This document shows, piece after piece, positions 8,016-16,677 of a stretch of DNA of 34,831 nucleotides (position 1 is the stretch's first letter; each line of letters opens with the position of its first letter). The notes beneath the pieces are model-generated. The model was not told the DNA's origin. It saw only the letters and a list, made by a program, of their open reading frames with translations, and did no database searches. A program made the translations under genes and the position numbers. Source of the stretch: Defluviicoccus sp. (lineage in GTDB: Bacteria; Pseudomonadota; Alphaproteobacteria; MPNO01); contig JAPPIT010000161.1 of assembly GCA_028820505.1 (NCBI GenBank), forward strand, positions 1-34,831. The letters run 5' to 3'.

Positions 8016-8693
8016 ATGATCGAACGGCCCGGAATCGAAGAGTTGGAATCGGAGACGCCTGCAATCGAGGACAACGTGCCGGGCGTCTTCAAGGCGACGC
8101 AAAAGCGCAGCATCCGCATAAGGGACGCTTACATCCAGGCCGGCTTCGAAGCGCTCAACGCGACGCGTTTCAGGGACTTGCGGATTACGGATCTCGCCGA
8201 AGCGTGCCAGTGCTCGGTCGGCAGCTTCTATACCCGGTTCCAGGACAAGGAAGCCTATTTCCGGGCGCTGACGGCCGCGACCATCGCCGACTGCAACCGG
8301 CAGATCGACGCGCGCGTATCGGCAGACCTGCTGAGAGAAATGGGGGCGGACCGGGCGCTTGAGGAGCTGGTCGACCTGATGGCCGACATCTTTTCCGGGC
8401 GGTTTCGCGGCGTGCTGCGCGAGGCGCTGCTAAGGATATTGGAACCCGACGATCCCTGGGCGCCGATGCGGGCATCGGCGAGGCGGATTATCGCCAACTA
8501 CCACGCGGCACTCTCCGACGTTTTTCCCCAATTCGCGCAGGAAGAAGCGGAGATCCGTCTGAGCTTTTGCTTCCAGATCATCGTAGGCGTCCTGCAGAAC
8601 GACCTTGTCAACGACTACCACGTGTTTTCGACCAGGGATCGTTCGGTCCGGGCAGCGCTCAAGGAGAACATCGCGTGCTACATGGCGAGCTGA
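8016..8693 (+). CDS. TetR/AcrR-family transcriptional regulator
   Basis: The 225-residue protein has the TetR helix-turn-helix at about residues 35-82, with FRDLRITDLAEACQCSVGS and the FYTRFQDKEAYFRAL recognition and exit helices. The remaining all-helical part would bind an effector and form dimers. An unusual 30-residue acidic leader precedes the DNA-binding domain. There is no strong ribosome site before the ATG. The gene diverges from the TRAP operon and is the natural candidate for its control through the palindrome at 7961-7974. It converges with the metallophosphoesterase gene, ten bases away. Confidence 0.92.
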   Translation: MIERPGIEELESETPAIEDNVPGVFKATQKRSIRIRDAYIQAGFEALNATRFRDLRITDLAEACQCSVGSFYTRFQDKEAYFRALTAATIADCNRQIDARVSADLLREMGADRALEELVDLMADIFSGRFRGVLREALLRILEPDDPWAPMRASARRIIANYHAALSDVFPQFAQEEAEIRLSFCFQIIVGVLQNDLVNDYHVFSTRDRSVRAALKENIACYMAS

Positions 8694-8703
8694 TCCGCCC
8701 CGG

Positions 8704-9795
8704 TCAGGGCGTCCAGGAAAACGGTCCGGTGAGCGAAAGAGTCCGTTCCTTCGCGTCATACCACCCTGTCGGCCGATATTCGTCGGTGTGCATATAACAG
8801 CGCACGCGAACCGTGCGGCTTCCCGGCGTGAATGTCAGCACACGGCTGTGCGGCATGGCATGGTCCTCGACGAAATGGCGGGTGAGGGCCGCGGCGTTGA
8901 TGAAAGTCGTGCCGCCATAGCGCGTTTCGATATGGGACTTGCCGCCCCTCTCGTCGTCGGGGTCGGTATGGGTGTGGCCGCCGAACCACAAAGCGACCGC
9001 GCCGGGATGCTCGGCGAGGTAACGCTCGAACCGTCCTGAATCCGGGGCACCGCCGACCCAATAGAGGTAAGAAGCGCCGTTCGGCGTCCCATCGGCGTAG
9101 TAACCGTGGTAGTCGGTCTGCCAGGCGCCGTCCGGACCCTTCTTCATCCCTTCCCATTCGCCGCTGGCGACGGTGGTTTCCTTGAGCACGTAGTGGTGCA
9201 CGGTCGCGACGATCCGGTCGTTCCGGCTGCGCTCGACCATGTCCACCCACCAGTCGAACGTCTCCGACGTGACCACGCCGCCGGGATTGCCGCCGAGGGG
9301 GCCGCGGCCGAGCGGCTGGGATCGCTCGTTCACGTCGCTCATCATGAGAAAGCGGACATTGCCGACATCGAACCAGTAGCGTTCCCACGTGCCGTGGACC
9401 GGATAGGGGTAGCGGCTGCGGTCAACGCCCGATGTCGCCGGGTTCTCCCCCATCGGGTCGATCCACTTGCGGAACCAGCTTCCTTCAGGCGCGTGGAGCG
9501 GGTCGCGGTCGTGGTTGCCGCAGACGCTGTATATCTGCTCCCGCCGATGATCCCGCAACGCGCCGAACTGGCGGACGATCTCCGCGCCCTCCTCGTCGTT
9601 GGGCGGACCGAACGCGGCGCTGTAGTCGCCGACATTGACGCAGATGTCCCAGCCGAACGGGGGTGCCCCGAGGCCGTCGCCGCGCTCGGACTGGCGGAGC
9701 GCGTCGGCCAGGCTCTCCCGCCCGTGCGACTTGTCGTAGATGACATGGGCGCACCCATTGGCCCAGAGATTGAACGGCCGTGCTCCGGCGGTCAT
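8704..9795 (-). CDS. Calcineurin-like metallophosphoesterase with a degenerate first metal motif
   Basis: The 363-residue protein shows the dimetal phosphoesterase blocks NVGD (Asp57), GNHD (93-96), a His pair at 200-201 and GGHTH (272-276). Members hydrolyse phosphomono- or diesters. The first block, normally D-x-H, reads C15-A16-H17 just before a conserved-looking SHGRESLADALRQSE segment, so the first aspartate ligand appears replaced by cysteine. The ATG at 9795 overlaps the TctA stop in an ATGA arrangement, giving translational coupling; longer starts run back through TctA and are rejected. No signal peptide is visible. A phosphoesterase in a TTT-transporter operon suggests processing of an imported or intracellular phosphate ester, but this is inference. 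Confidence 0.88.
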   Translation of the reverse strand: MTAGARPFNLWANGCAHVIYDKSHGRESLADALRQSERGDGLGAPPFGWDICVNVGDYSAAFGPPNDEEGAEIVRQFGALRDHRREQIYSVCGNHDRDPLHAPEGSWFRKWIDPMGENPATSGVDRSRYPYPVHGTWERYWFDVGNVRFLMMSDVNERSQPLGRGPLGGNPGGVVTSETFDWWVDMVERSRNDRIVATVHHYVLKETTVASGEWEGMKKGPDGAWQTDYHGYYADGTPNGASYLYWVGGAPDSGRFERYLAEHPGAVALWFGGHTHTDPDDERGGKSHIETRYGGTTFINAAALTRHFVEDHAMPHSRVLTFTPGSRTVRVRCYMHTDEYRPTGWYDAKERTLSLTGPFSWTP

Positions 9796-11288
9796 CGCCC
9801 GAGGCTCCCGCGCGGACGACGGCCCAGCCAGAACACGGCAACGGCGCTGAGCGCCAGCATGAGGATCAGGAACGGATGGTCGAGGACGGCCTGGGCGTCG
9901 TCCAGCAGGATCACGGTGTGGCGCAGGGAACGTTCGACCATCGGCCCGAGGATGAAGCCCAGGATGAAGGCGATGATCGAGAAATCCAGCTTGCGCATCA
10001 GATAGCCCAGGATTCCGAAGACCATCATCGTCGCCACCGCGAACAGCCCGCCGCCGGCGACGAACGATCCGGTGACGCACAACAGGGCGACGGACGGCAT
10101 GACGACGCTGCGCGGCGCCCTGACGGCGAGCGCGAAGACCCGCAGCCCGACGCTGCCGACCAGCAGGTTCATCAGGTTGGCCACGATCAGGCAGCCGAAC
10201 ATGCCGTAGACCAGCGCAGCATGATCCCGGAAGATCATCGGGCCGGGCGTGATACCGTGGATGAGGAAAGCGCCGGCCAGCAGGGCCGCGGCCACGTTGC
10301 CCGGGATCCCGAGAGTCAGCAGGGGGATGAGGTTGGAGCCGACCACGGCGCTGTTGGCCGCCTCCGTGGCGGCCACCCCTTCCAGCCGGCCCTTGCCAAA
10401 CTCTTCGGGATGCTTGGATGCCTTCATGGCGGCGCCGTAACCGAGAAATCCGGCCAGGCTGGTGCCCAGTCCGGGAATTGCGCCGACCACCGTCCCGATC
10501 ACCGCCGAGCGGGCGACCGTCCCGCGCACCTGCCGGAAATCCCGTCGGGTGAATGCGTTGTCTTCCCGCGAACGCGAGAAAGAGACCATCCCGTCCCCGG
10601 CGCCGTTTTCCCGCAAATAGGACCGCTCGATCTGCAGCACGACTTCGGAAAAGGCGAGCAGGCCGATGGCGACGCCGGCGAAGGACAGCCCGTCCTCCAG
10701 CTCCAGAACGTCGAACGTAAGCCGCGGTATGGCCGCCTCCGGATCGATCCCCACCATGCTGAGCAGAACGCCCAGCACCGCGGCGATCAGCCCCTTGATC
10801 ATCGACTTGCCGAGCAGCGCGGTCACGAACGTGAAGGCGAAGATCAGCACGCCGAGCAATTCCGGCGGTCCCATTTTCAGGGCAATGACGGCGAGCGGCG
10901 CGGCGACCAGGATCAGAACCACGTCGCTGAAGGTGTCGCCGGCGACCGACGAATAGAGCGCCGTCTTGAGCGCCTTTCCAGCCTTGCCCCGACGCGCCAG
11001 CGGATGACCGTCCAGCGCCGTCGCGGCGGCTTCCGGCGTTCCGGGCGTGTTGAGCAATATGGCGGAAATCGAGCCGCCGAACTCTCCCCCCTTGTTGACG
11101 CCGAGCAGAAAGGCGATCGCCGCCAGCGGCGACATGTAGAAGGTCAGCGGCACCGCGATGGCGATCGCCATCGGGCTGCTCAGCCCGGGTATGGCGCCGA
11201 CGACGATCCCGAGGACGACGCCGAACAGGACGAAGCCCAGCGTGACCGGGGTGAATGCCTGGGCCAGGCCCTCCAGAACGGCTTCCAT
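9792..11288 (-). CDS. tctA: Tripartite tricarboxylate transporter large permease, TctA family
   Basis: The 498-residue, multi-spanning inner-membrane protein has the TctA hallmark block VVGAIPGLSSPMAIAIAVP and the GGSISAILLNTPGTPEAAAT segment within the first hundred residues. A second internal GAIPGLGTSLAGFLGYG repeat lies in the C-terminal half, reflecting the family's duplicated structure. It forms the transport channel with TctB. The ATG is four bases after the TctB stop and the stop overlaps the metallophosphoesterase start. Substrate identity depends on TctC. Confidence 0.96.
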   Translation of the reverse strand: MEAVLEGLAQAFTPVTLGFVLFGVVLGIVVGAIPGLSSPMAIAIAVPLTFYMSPLAAIAFLLGVNKGGEFGGSISAILLNTPGTPEAAATALDGHPLARRGKAGKALKTALYSSVAGDTFSDVVLILVAAPLAVIALKMGPPELLGVLIFAFTFVTALLGKSMIKGLIAAVLGVLLSMVGIDPEAAIPRLTFDVLELEDGLSFAGVAIGLLAFSEVVLQIERSYLRENGAGDGMVSFSRSREDNAFTRRDFRQVRGTVARSAVIGTVVGAIPGLGTSLAGFLGYGAAMKASKHPEEFGKGRLEGVAATEAANSAVVGSNLIPLLTLGIPGNVAAALLAGAFLIHGITPGPMIFRDHAALVYGMFGCLIVANLMNLLVGSVGLRVFALAVRAPRSVVMPSVALLCVTGSFVAGGGLFAVATMMVFGILGYLMRKLDFSIIAFILGFILGPMVERSLRHTVILLDDAQAVLDHPFLILMLALSAVAVFWLGRRPRGSLGR

Positions 11289-11292
11289 CGGC

Positions 11293-11733
11293 CTAGGGCA
11301 GCGGGATGGTGAGGACCTGCCAGAACACGACCCACAGCACGAGCGGCGCGGCGCAGGCCACGCCGCCGATCAGCGACGGACGGCGGATCCGCATCAGCAG
11401 CATCGCCCCGACGACCGCGACGGCGCCGCCGACCAGATAGCCGGCCAGCGCCACGGCTGCGAAGGCGGCGGCGAGCCAGAGGATCGCGAGGAGGACGAAG
11501 CTCGCGTGACGGCGGTCGAGCGACGGTTCTTCCGCGCCCTTCCGCCGCCACAGGCTGCGAAGCCCGAGCAGGATCGCGAGCGTCGTCATCAGGACGCCGG
11601 CGACCTCGGGCATGAACGCGGGCGGAAGATCGCCCAACCCCGGATCGTCCACCGTCATAGGGATGAAGACGAGAATCGTTGCGAACCCCGCCGCCGCGAG
11701 CAGCGCGGCGGCCGCGCAATCGACGGCCCGCAT
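11293..11733 (-). CDS. tctB: Tripartite tricarboxylate transporter small permease, TctB family
   Basis: The 146-residue protein has four hydrophobic segments, with an N-terminal helix (AAAALLAAAGFATILVFI), a second near residues 43-60 and two in the C-terminal half. This is the length and layout of TctB subunits. The sequence is poorly conserved in the family in general, so the call rests on topology and on its position between TctC and TctA, which is canonical. It would sit in the inner membrane in complex with TctA. Confidence 0.9.
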   Translation of the reverse strand: MRAVDCAAAALLAAAGFATILVFIPMTVDDPGLGDLPPAFMPEVAGVLMTTLAILLGLRSLWRRKGAEEPSLDRRHASFVLLAILWLAAAFAAVALAGYLVGGAVAVVGAMLLMRIRRPSLIGGVACAAPLVLWVVFWQVLTIPLP

Positions 11734-11770
11734 CCGCGGCCGACCTCGGCGGTACCGAAACTCGGGGATG

Positions 11771-12742
11771 CTACTTCTTCAGCCCCGCCTTCACCTTGGC
11801 CCAGGCCGCCGCTTCGGCACGCACTTCGGCGGTCAGCGCCTCGCTTCCCTGGTAGTTGCCGGCGAGCTTGCGGCGCTCGATGAAGGTCTGGACGGGATCC
11901 GAACCGATCGCGGCCTTGAGCGCCGCGTCCAGCTTCGATCTGACGTCGCCCGGCAAGCCCTTGGGCGCCGCCATGATGTAGGCGCCACAGAAGGAAATCT
12001 TGTAGCCCATCTCCTTGAGCGTCGGGACGTCCTTCGACGGCGCGTTGAGCCGCCGGTCGTCGGTCGCCGCGATCACCCGTACCTCGCCCTTGCGCAAGAA
12101 CGGGATGTGGTGGCCGCCGCTCCAGCCGAGATCGACATGGCCGCCAAGAATCTGCTGGATGACGGCGGGCGTGCCCTTGACGTTGACGACGCGGAGCTTG
12201 ACGCCGTTCTGGCCCGCCAGGTGCCGGAGCAGGAAGGTCGCCGGCGGCGCCGGGGACGACGCCGACAGGGCCTTGCCGCCCTTAGCCGCCGCGAACGCGT
12301 CTTGCAGAGACTTGTATGGCGACTTGGCCGCAACGAAGATCGCGCACTGCGCCCGGGCGATCGAGGCCAGCAGGGTGGCGTCGTCCACCCCGTAGCGCTT
12401 CTTCTTGGCGAACACGGGGTTGAAGGACCAGGTGCTGGTGACCGCGATCCCGATCGTGTAGCCGTCGGGTTTCGCCTTCGCCAGCGCCGCCGCAAGAACA
12501 CCGCCGCCGGCGCCCGCCTTGGCCGTCGCCACGACCGGCTGACCCAAGGTCTGTTCCATGTGCTTGGCGATCAGGCGCCCGACCGTGTCGACGCCGCCGC
12601 CGGCGCGGAAGCCGACGAGCATGGTGATCGGCTTGTCCGGATATGCCGCCGACAGCGCCTGCCCGGCAATACCCGAAATCCCGACCAGGGCGCACAGCCC
12701 GATCACCGGCACGCGCGCCGAAATTCGCATGTTCCAATTCAT
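11771..12742 (-). CDS. tctC: TctC/Bug-family periplasmic solute-binding protein
   Basis: The 323-residue protein carries a signal peptide to about residue 32 and then the Bug-family opening YPDKPITMLVGFRAGGGVDT. In family members the AGGGxD loop binds the carboxylate of the ligand. Later blocks, PDGYTIGI, GGHVDLGW and GEVRVIAATDDRR, are also typical. A GGGAGG site precedes the ATG at 12742; an ATG four codons on is an alternative. It delivers a substrate, usually a carboxylate, to TctAB. It is the first gene of a four-gene operon ending with the metallophosphoesterase. Confidence 0.95.
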   Translation of the reverse strand: MNWNMRISARVPVIGLCALVGISGIAGQALSAAYPDKPITMLVGFRAGGGVDTVGRLIAKHMEQTLGQPVVATAKAGAGGGVLAAALAKAKPDGYTIGIAVTSTWSFNPVFAKKKRYGVDDATLLASIARAQCAIFVAAKSPYKSLQDAFAAAKGGKALSASSPAPPATFLLRHLAGQNGVKLRVVNVKGTPAVIQQILGGHVDLGWSGGHHIPFLRKGEVRVIAATDDRRLNAPSKDVPTLKEMGYKISFCGAYIMAAPKGLPGDVRSKLDAALKAAIGSDPVQTFIERRKLAGNYQGSEALTAEVRAEAAAWAKVKAGLKK

Positions 12743-12944
12743 CGTGCGTCCTCCCGGGTTTGGTCTCGAAACCCTGCCATGTCAGCATATTCGACGCGGC
12801 GGCATCGCACGAGTCCGAGGACTTTCGCTCGTTCCCCCCGAGAACATGTCCCAGGGCTCGTCGACGCCTCCGGCAGCCGCGTAAACATGCCTGAGCCCGA
12901 GTCCCCCGTCGTCTCCTTGCGGGGCGTGAGCGAGCGTTCCGGTC

Positions 12945-13180
12945 CTATCCGAGCCTGCGCCAGTCCTTGAGGATTTCCCGGGCCGTGTTGTGGCCGGGAA
13001 CGCCGGAGACCGATCCGCCCGGATGTCCTGACGCGCTGCACTGGTAGAGCGCCTCGATGGGCGAGCGGTAGTCTGCGTAGCCCGGGGCGGGGCGCATGAA
13101 GAACATCTGGTCGAGGGTGAGCGCACCATGCCGGGTATGGCCGCCCGGCATCTCGGTGATGCGCTCGATGTCGGGGACAG
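12945..13180 (-). pseudogene. 3' remnant of an FAD-dependent oxidoreductase (phytoene-desaturase-like)
   Basis: The minus-strand frame reads VPDIERITEMPGGHTRHGAL, then LDQMFFMRPAPGYADYRSPI and LYQCSASGHPGGSVSGVPG, ending WRRLG at a TGA. This is the C-terminal FAD-contacting end of CrtI-like NAD(P)/FAD oxidoreductases, in which a glycine-rich segment near the end closes over the flavin. No N-terminal Rossmann motif (GxGxxG) or middle part exists upstream: the frame meets a stop near 13221, and the sulfatase gene ends at 13354. The similarity begins at roughly 13170-13180. A deletion has removed most of the gene. Bases 13181-13353 show nothing further. Confidence 0.8.
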
Positions 13181-13353
13181 CAGGAGCTTCGCGTCGAGCA
13201 CGGAAGAGGAGAAGCCTGTATCACTGTGGAATCCAATTCGGTTCCGCGTCGCTTCCATCTGCACAGTCGACCGAAGGTTCCGCGCCAAACCATGGCACGA
13301 CCTCTCGGGCGCTGCCTTCCCGCATAATGTCGGGGTTACGGCCGGCGCCGGCC

Positions 13354-14892
13354 TCAAGTCCGTGAGCGGCGCATCAGCGGCGGGTTGCGCGGCTCCGGGA
13401 ACCCTACGCGAATCTTGTCGACCAGTTCGTCGCGGACGCTGCGGTGGCCGGGGTCGTCCCAGAGGTTGACCCACTGCCGCGGGTCTTCGCGGACGTCATA
13501 CAATTCGCCCTCGCCGCCATGGTAGTAGTTGGTCGGCGCGTAGGCGGTGCACAGGAAGCCGGAGCGGTCGTAGACCGAGCGCAGCCGGATCTCGAGGCCC
13601 GCTTTTTCGGCATCCCACTGGCAGATCGCGTGATCGCGTTCCGGCGACGGATCGACCGGCAGCGCCGCGCCCTCCATCCACGGCGCCGCGTCGAGGCCGG
13701 CGATCGCGGCGAGCGTGGGCGCCAAGTCGACATGGCCCACCGGATCGTCGATGCGGGTTCCAGCGACATCGAGCCCCGCGGATGGGGCCGGCCGCCAGAT
13801 CAGCGGCAGGCGCATCAGGGCGTCGACATGGAACGGGCCCTTGAACATCAGCCCGAAATCGCCTTGGGCGGTCCCGTGATCGGTGGTGAAGAAGATGTCG
13901 GTTTCCGCCAGCCAGCCGCGCGACTCCAGCCAGCCGACGATCCGACCCAGAGCCTCGTCGATCAACTCGTTCTGGACGTGCACCATGGCGTCGATTTCAC
14001 GGACATTTTCCTCGGTCATCGTCGCGGGAACGAAGTCGTCCGGGGTTTCCTCGGCGATGTCCGCCTTGCCGAGATAGAACTCGAGCCAGTGCCTGGGTTT
14101 CTGCGACAGGAGCTCGACAATCTTGTCACGCGAACCCGGATGGCCCGGCGGCAGGTGGAGGTCGCGCCAGTTCACCCGGCCCAGCTCCGAGCGCGGCGGA
14201 TCGAAGGGGTGGTGAGGGTCGGGGAAGCTTACCCAGAGGAACCAGTCGTCGTCCCCGCCGAGGGTCGCCAGCCAGTCCATGGCCCGGTCGGCCACCCATT
14301 CGGTGTGGTAGAGCTCGCGCGGGCAATCGTTGCGATGGACCTGGATCGCGCGCGTCTCGCCGCCTCGCAGATTGTTGGGGCCGCTCTTCGGGCCGACCGG
14401 CGGGTAGAAATACTCGACCTGCTCTGCATGATTGTCCGCCATCCAGCGGCTGTAATGCGTCACGCAGCGATAGGAATGCGCGCTGTGGACGGCGAGCGAA
14501 AGATGCTCGAATCCGCGATATGGGCCGTGCTCTCCCCTTGTCGCGGCGGACGCCTCGAAGGCAGTCGGGTCCACCATCGGCTGCCAGTGGGCCTTGCCCA
14601 CCAGCGCGGTGCGATAGCCTGCCCGCTCCTTCAACAGGGCAGCGACGCTGGGATCGGATTCGGGCAGCGAAAAGCCGTTGCGGAAGACGCCGTGGGTATT
14701 GACGTGCTGCCCGGTGACGATGGTGGAGCGGGCCGGCATGCAGGTAACGTTCTGGGTGTACGCGCGCTCATACAGCACGCCTTCCGACGCCAGCCCGTCG
14801 ACGACCGGGGTCCTGGCGATCCGCCCGCCGTAACAGCCGAGACCGTCGCAGCGCTGCTCGTCGGTCGTCACGAAGAGGATGTTGCGTCCCAC
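13354..14892 (-). CDS. Type I sulfatase (alkaline-phosphatase superfamily)
   Basis: The 512-residue enzyme has the formylglycine signature C51-M-P-A-R (C-x-P-x-R) followed by STIVTGQ, N-terminal metal ligands in TTDEQRCDG (Asp11), and the second metal pair in FFTTDHGTAQGDFG. It should hydrolyse a sulfate ester once Cys51 is converted to formylglycine. No signal peptide is seen, so a cytoplasmic location is likely, acting on imported substrate. The start is a GTG at 14892 with GAGGG four bases before it. The gene follows the two ABC permeases by 28 bases, which ties it to that importer. A phosphonate hydrolase of the same fold is an alternative; the C-x-P-x-R motif occurs in both. Confidence 0.93.
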   Translation of the reverse strand: MGRNILFVTTDEQRCDGLGCYGGRIARTPVVDGLASEGVLYERAYTQNVTCMPARSTIVTGQHVNTHGVFRNGFSLPESDPSVAALLKERAGYRTALVGKAHWQPMVDPTAFEASAATRGEHGPYRGFEHLSLAVHSAHSYRCVTHYSRWMADNHAEQVEYFYPPVGPKSGPNNLRGGETRAIQVHRNDCPRELYHTEWVADRAMDWLATLGGDDDWFLWVSFPDPHHPFDPPRSELGRVNWRDLHLPPGHPGSRDKIVELLSQKPRHWLEFYLGKADIAEETPDDFVPATMTEENVREIDAMVHVQNELIDEALGRIVGWLESRGWLAETDIFFTTDHGTAQGDFGLMFKGPFHVDALMRLPLIWRPAPSAGLDVAGTRIDDPVGHVDLAPTLAAIAGLDAAPWMEGAALPVDPSPERDHAICQWDAEKAGLEIRLRSVYDRSGFLCTAYAPTNYYHGGEGELYDVREDPRQWVNLWDDPGHRSVRDELVDKIRVGFPEPRNPPLMRRSRT

Positions 14893-14920
14893 TTTACCCT
14901 CGCCGGGCGCGCTTACCGGG

Positions 14921-15754
14921 TCAGCGGTCGGACCCCTGGGTCGCGCCGTGCACGAAATGCCGCTGCACGAAATAGCTGATCGCGAACATCGGCAGCAGGA
15001 TGAAGGTCCCCGTCGCCGCCATCAGCTCCCAGCGGTCGCCCTCCTCGGTGTAGAAGGTGCTCAGCACCACCGGCAGGGTGACCGCCTCCTTCCTGGTCAG
15101 GATGAGGGCGTAAAGGAAATCGTTCCACGAGAAGATGAAGCAGAAGATCGCGGCGACGAACACCCCCGGGATGGTGACCGGAATCACGATATCCCGGATC
15201 ACCCGGAGCCGCGTCGCCCCGTCGGTCATCGCCGCTTCCTCCATCTCGACCGGGATGGTGTCGATGAACCCCTTGAGCATCCAGATCGCGAACGGCAGCA
15301 CGATTGAGAGGTTGATCCACACCATCCCGGTCCAGGTGTCGAGCAGGTGGAGCTGCCGGAACATCAGGAAGAACGGCAGCACGACCACGATGGGGGGAAC
15401 GAACTGGGTGGCGAGCACGCCGAAGAACAGCGATTTCTTGAACCGCATCGCGAAGCGGGAAAAGCTGTAGGCCGCCGCCAGCGCCACCGGCACGCCGATC
15501 AGCACCGTGAAGCCCGAGATCGCGATCGAGTTCAGCAGCCGGTCGCCGACATAGAAGGGCCGCTTGAATATGGCGCGGAAGTTGTCGAGCGTCGGCTCGA
15601 AGAACAGCGCCATCGTATAGACTTCCGACAGCGGCTTGATCGACGTCAGGAAAATCCACGCGATCGGACCGAGCAGAACCGCCAGCAAGACGGCGATCGC
15701 AAACCCGCGCAGGCAGAACAGGATCCGTTCGCGTTGTCCGGGGGTAAGCTGCAT
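14921..15754 (-). CDS. Carbohydrate-type ABC transporter permease, MalG family
   Basis: The 277-residue inner-membrane protein has six predicted helices and the EAA loop contacting the ATPase (EMEEAAMTDGATRLRVIRDIVIPVTIPG, about residues 170-197). It opens with a short cytoplasmic tail and ends with FVQRHFVHGATQG, a common MalG-family ending. The ATG is one base before the stop of the partner permease. It works with the MalF-like permease, the binding protein at 16678-18000 and presumably the ATPase encoded on the opposite arm. Confidence 0.95.
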   Translation of the reverse strand: MQLTPGQRERILFCLRGFAIAVLLAVLLGPIAWIFLTSIKPLSEVYTMALFFEPTLDNFRAIFKRPFYVGDRLLNSIAISGFTVLIGVPVALAAAYSFSRFAMRFKKSLFFGVLATQFVPPIVVVLPFFLMFRQLHLLDTWTGMVWINLSIVLPFAIWMLKGFIDTIPVEMEEAAMTDGATRLRVIRDIVIPVTIPGVFVAAIFCFIFSWNDFLYALILTRKEAVTLPVVLSTFYTEEGDRWELMAATGTFILLPMFAISYFVQRHFVHGATQGSDR

Positions 15755-15755
15755 C

Positions 15756-16637
15756 TCAGGCCGTCCCGCCCCTGGGGAAGAGCAGCCGGAAATAGACCGC
15801 CGAGACGCCGACCAGCAGGAGCGCGAGCACGAAGGCGATCGCGGAAGCGTAACCCATGTCGTAGGCGGTAAACCCCATGCGGAAGGCGTAGTAGGTCATC
15901 GTCGTGGTCGACTCGCCCGGACCGCCGCCCGTCAGCAGATAGACGTAGTCGAACATCTTGAACGAGAAGATGGTCTTGAGCACGAACGCGATGGCCAGCA
16001 CCGGCATGAGCTGCGGCAGGACGATCGTCCAGAACGACGTCCACGCCGACGCCCCGTCGACGCGCGCCGCCTCCAGCGTGTCGCGCGGGATAGAGAGCAG
16101 CCCGCCGATCAGCATCAGCGACAGGAACGGCCCCCAGTGCCACATGTCGGTGAGGATCAGCCAGGTTATCGCCCAGCCCGAGCTCCCGAGCCAGTCGACA
16201 TGGCTGAGAAACGGGAACAGCGCGTCCAGCACCGCATCGAAGATCCCGAACTCGGGGTTGAGGAAAAAGCGGAACGAGGTGCCCTGGAGCGCCGGCGACA
16301 TGGCGAACGGCAGCACTAGCACGGTGCGGGTAATCGAATAGCCGCGCCCGCGCCGCGCGAGAAGCAGCGCGATCAGCAGCCCGAACACCACCGCGCCGAT
16401 CGCCGAACCCGCGACGAATGTGATCGTGACGCCGAGCGAATTGAGAAACGACGGGTCTTCCAGAAAAGCGCGGGAGAAATTCTCCAGCCACACGAAATCG
16501 GTCGGTACGCGGGACCGGCTCAAACGCCAATCCATGAAGCTGACGATGCCGGCATAGCCGAGCGGGTAAATGACGGTTGCCGTGACCAGAAGAAAGGCCG
16601 GCATCGTCAGCAGATATTTCAGGTGTCGGTCACGCAT
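15756..16637 (-). CDS. Carbohydrate-type ABC transporter permease, MalF/UgpA family
   Basis: The 293-residue protein has six hydrophobic segments, beginning with YLLTMPAFLLVTATVIYPLG, and the EAA loop in DTLEAARVDGASAWTSFWTIVLP. The length fits UgpA/LacF-type permeases lacking the extra MalF helices. It heterodimerises with the MalG-like protein encoded immediately downstream. The ATG lies 40 bases after the binding-protein stop, without a strong ribosome site. Confidence 0.95.
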   Translation of the reverse strand: MRDRHLKYLLTMPAFLLVTATVIYPLGYAGIVSFMDWRLSRSRVPTDFVWLENFSRAFLEDPSFLNSLGVTITFVAGSAIGAVVFGLLIALLLARRGRGYSITRTVLVLPFAMSPALQGTSFRFFLNPEFGIFDAVLDALFPFLSHVDWLGSSGWAITWLILTDMWHWGPFLSLMLIGGLLSIPRDTLEAARVDGASAWTSFWTIVLPQLMPVLAIAFVLKTIFSFKMFDYVYLLTGGGPGESTTTMTYYAFRMGFTAYDMGYASAIAFVLALLLVGVSAVYFRLLFPRGGTA

Positions 16638-16677
16638 CGCAATGCGCCCGGCTCACACCCATGCGGATTGTCGCTCC

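Noticed and set aside
8694-8703. Bidirectional terminator between the convergent TetR and metallophosphoesterase genes
   Set aside because: The gap is only ten bases and no hairpin with a T run is visible there.
9780-11312. Plus-strand open frame of 510 codons opposite tctA
   Set aside because: It is antisense to an unmistakable TctA permease; the composition is dominated by Arg, Gln, Asp and His with no motif.
13444-14979. Plus-strand open frame of 511 codons opposite the sulfatase
   Set aside because: The minus strand encodes a sulfatase with C-x-P-x-R and metal motifs. The plus frame shows no family features.
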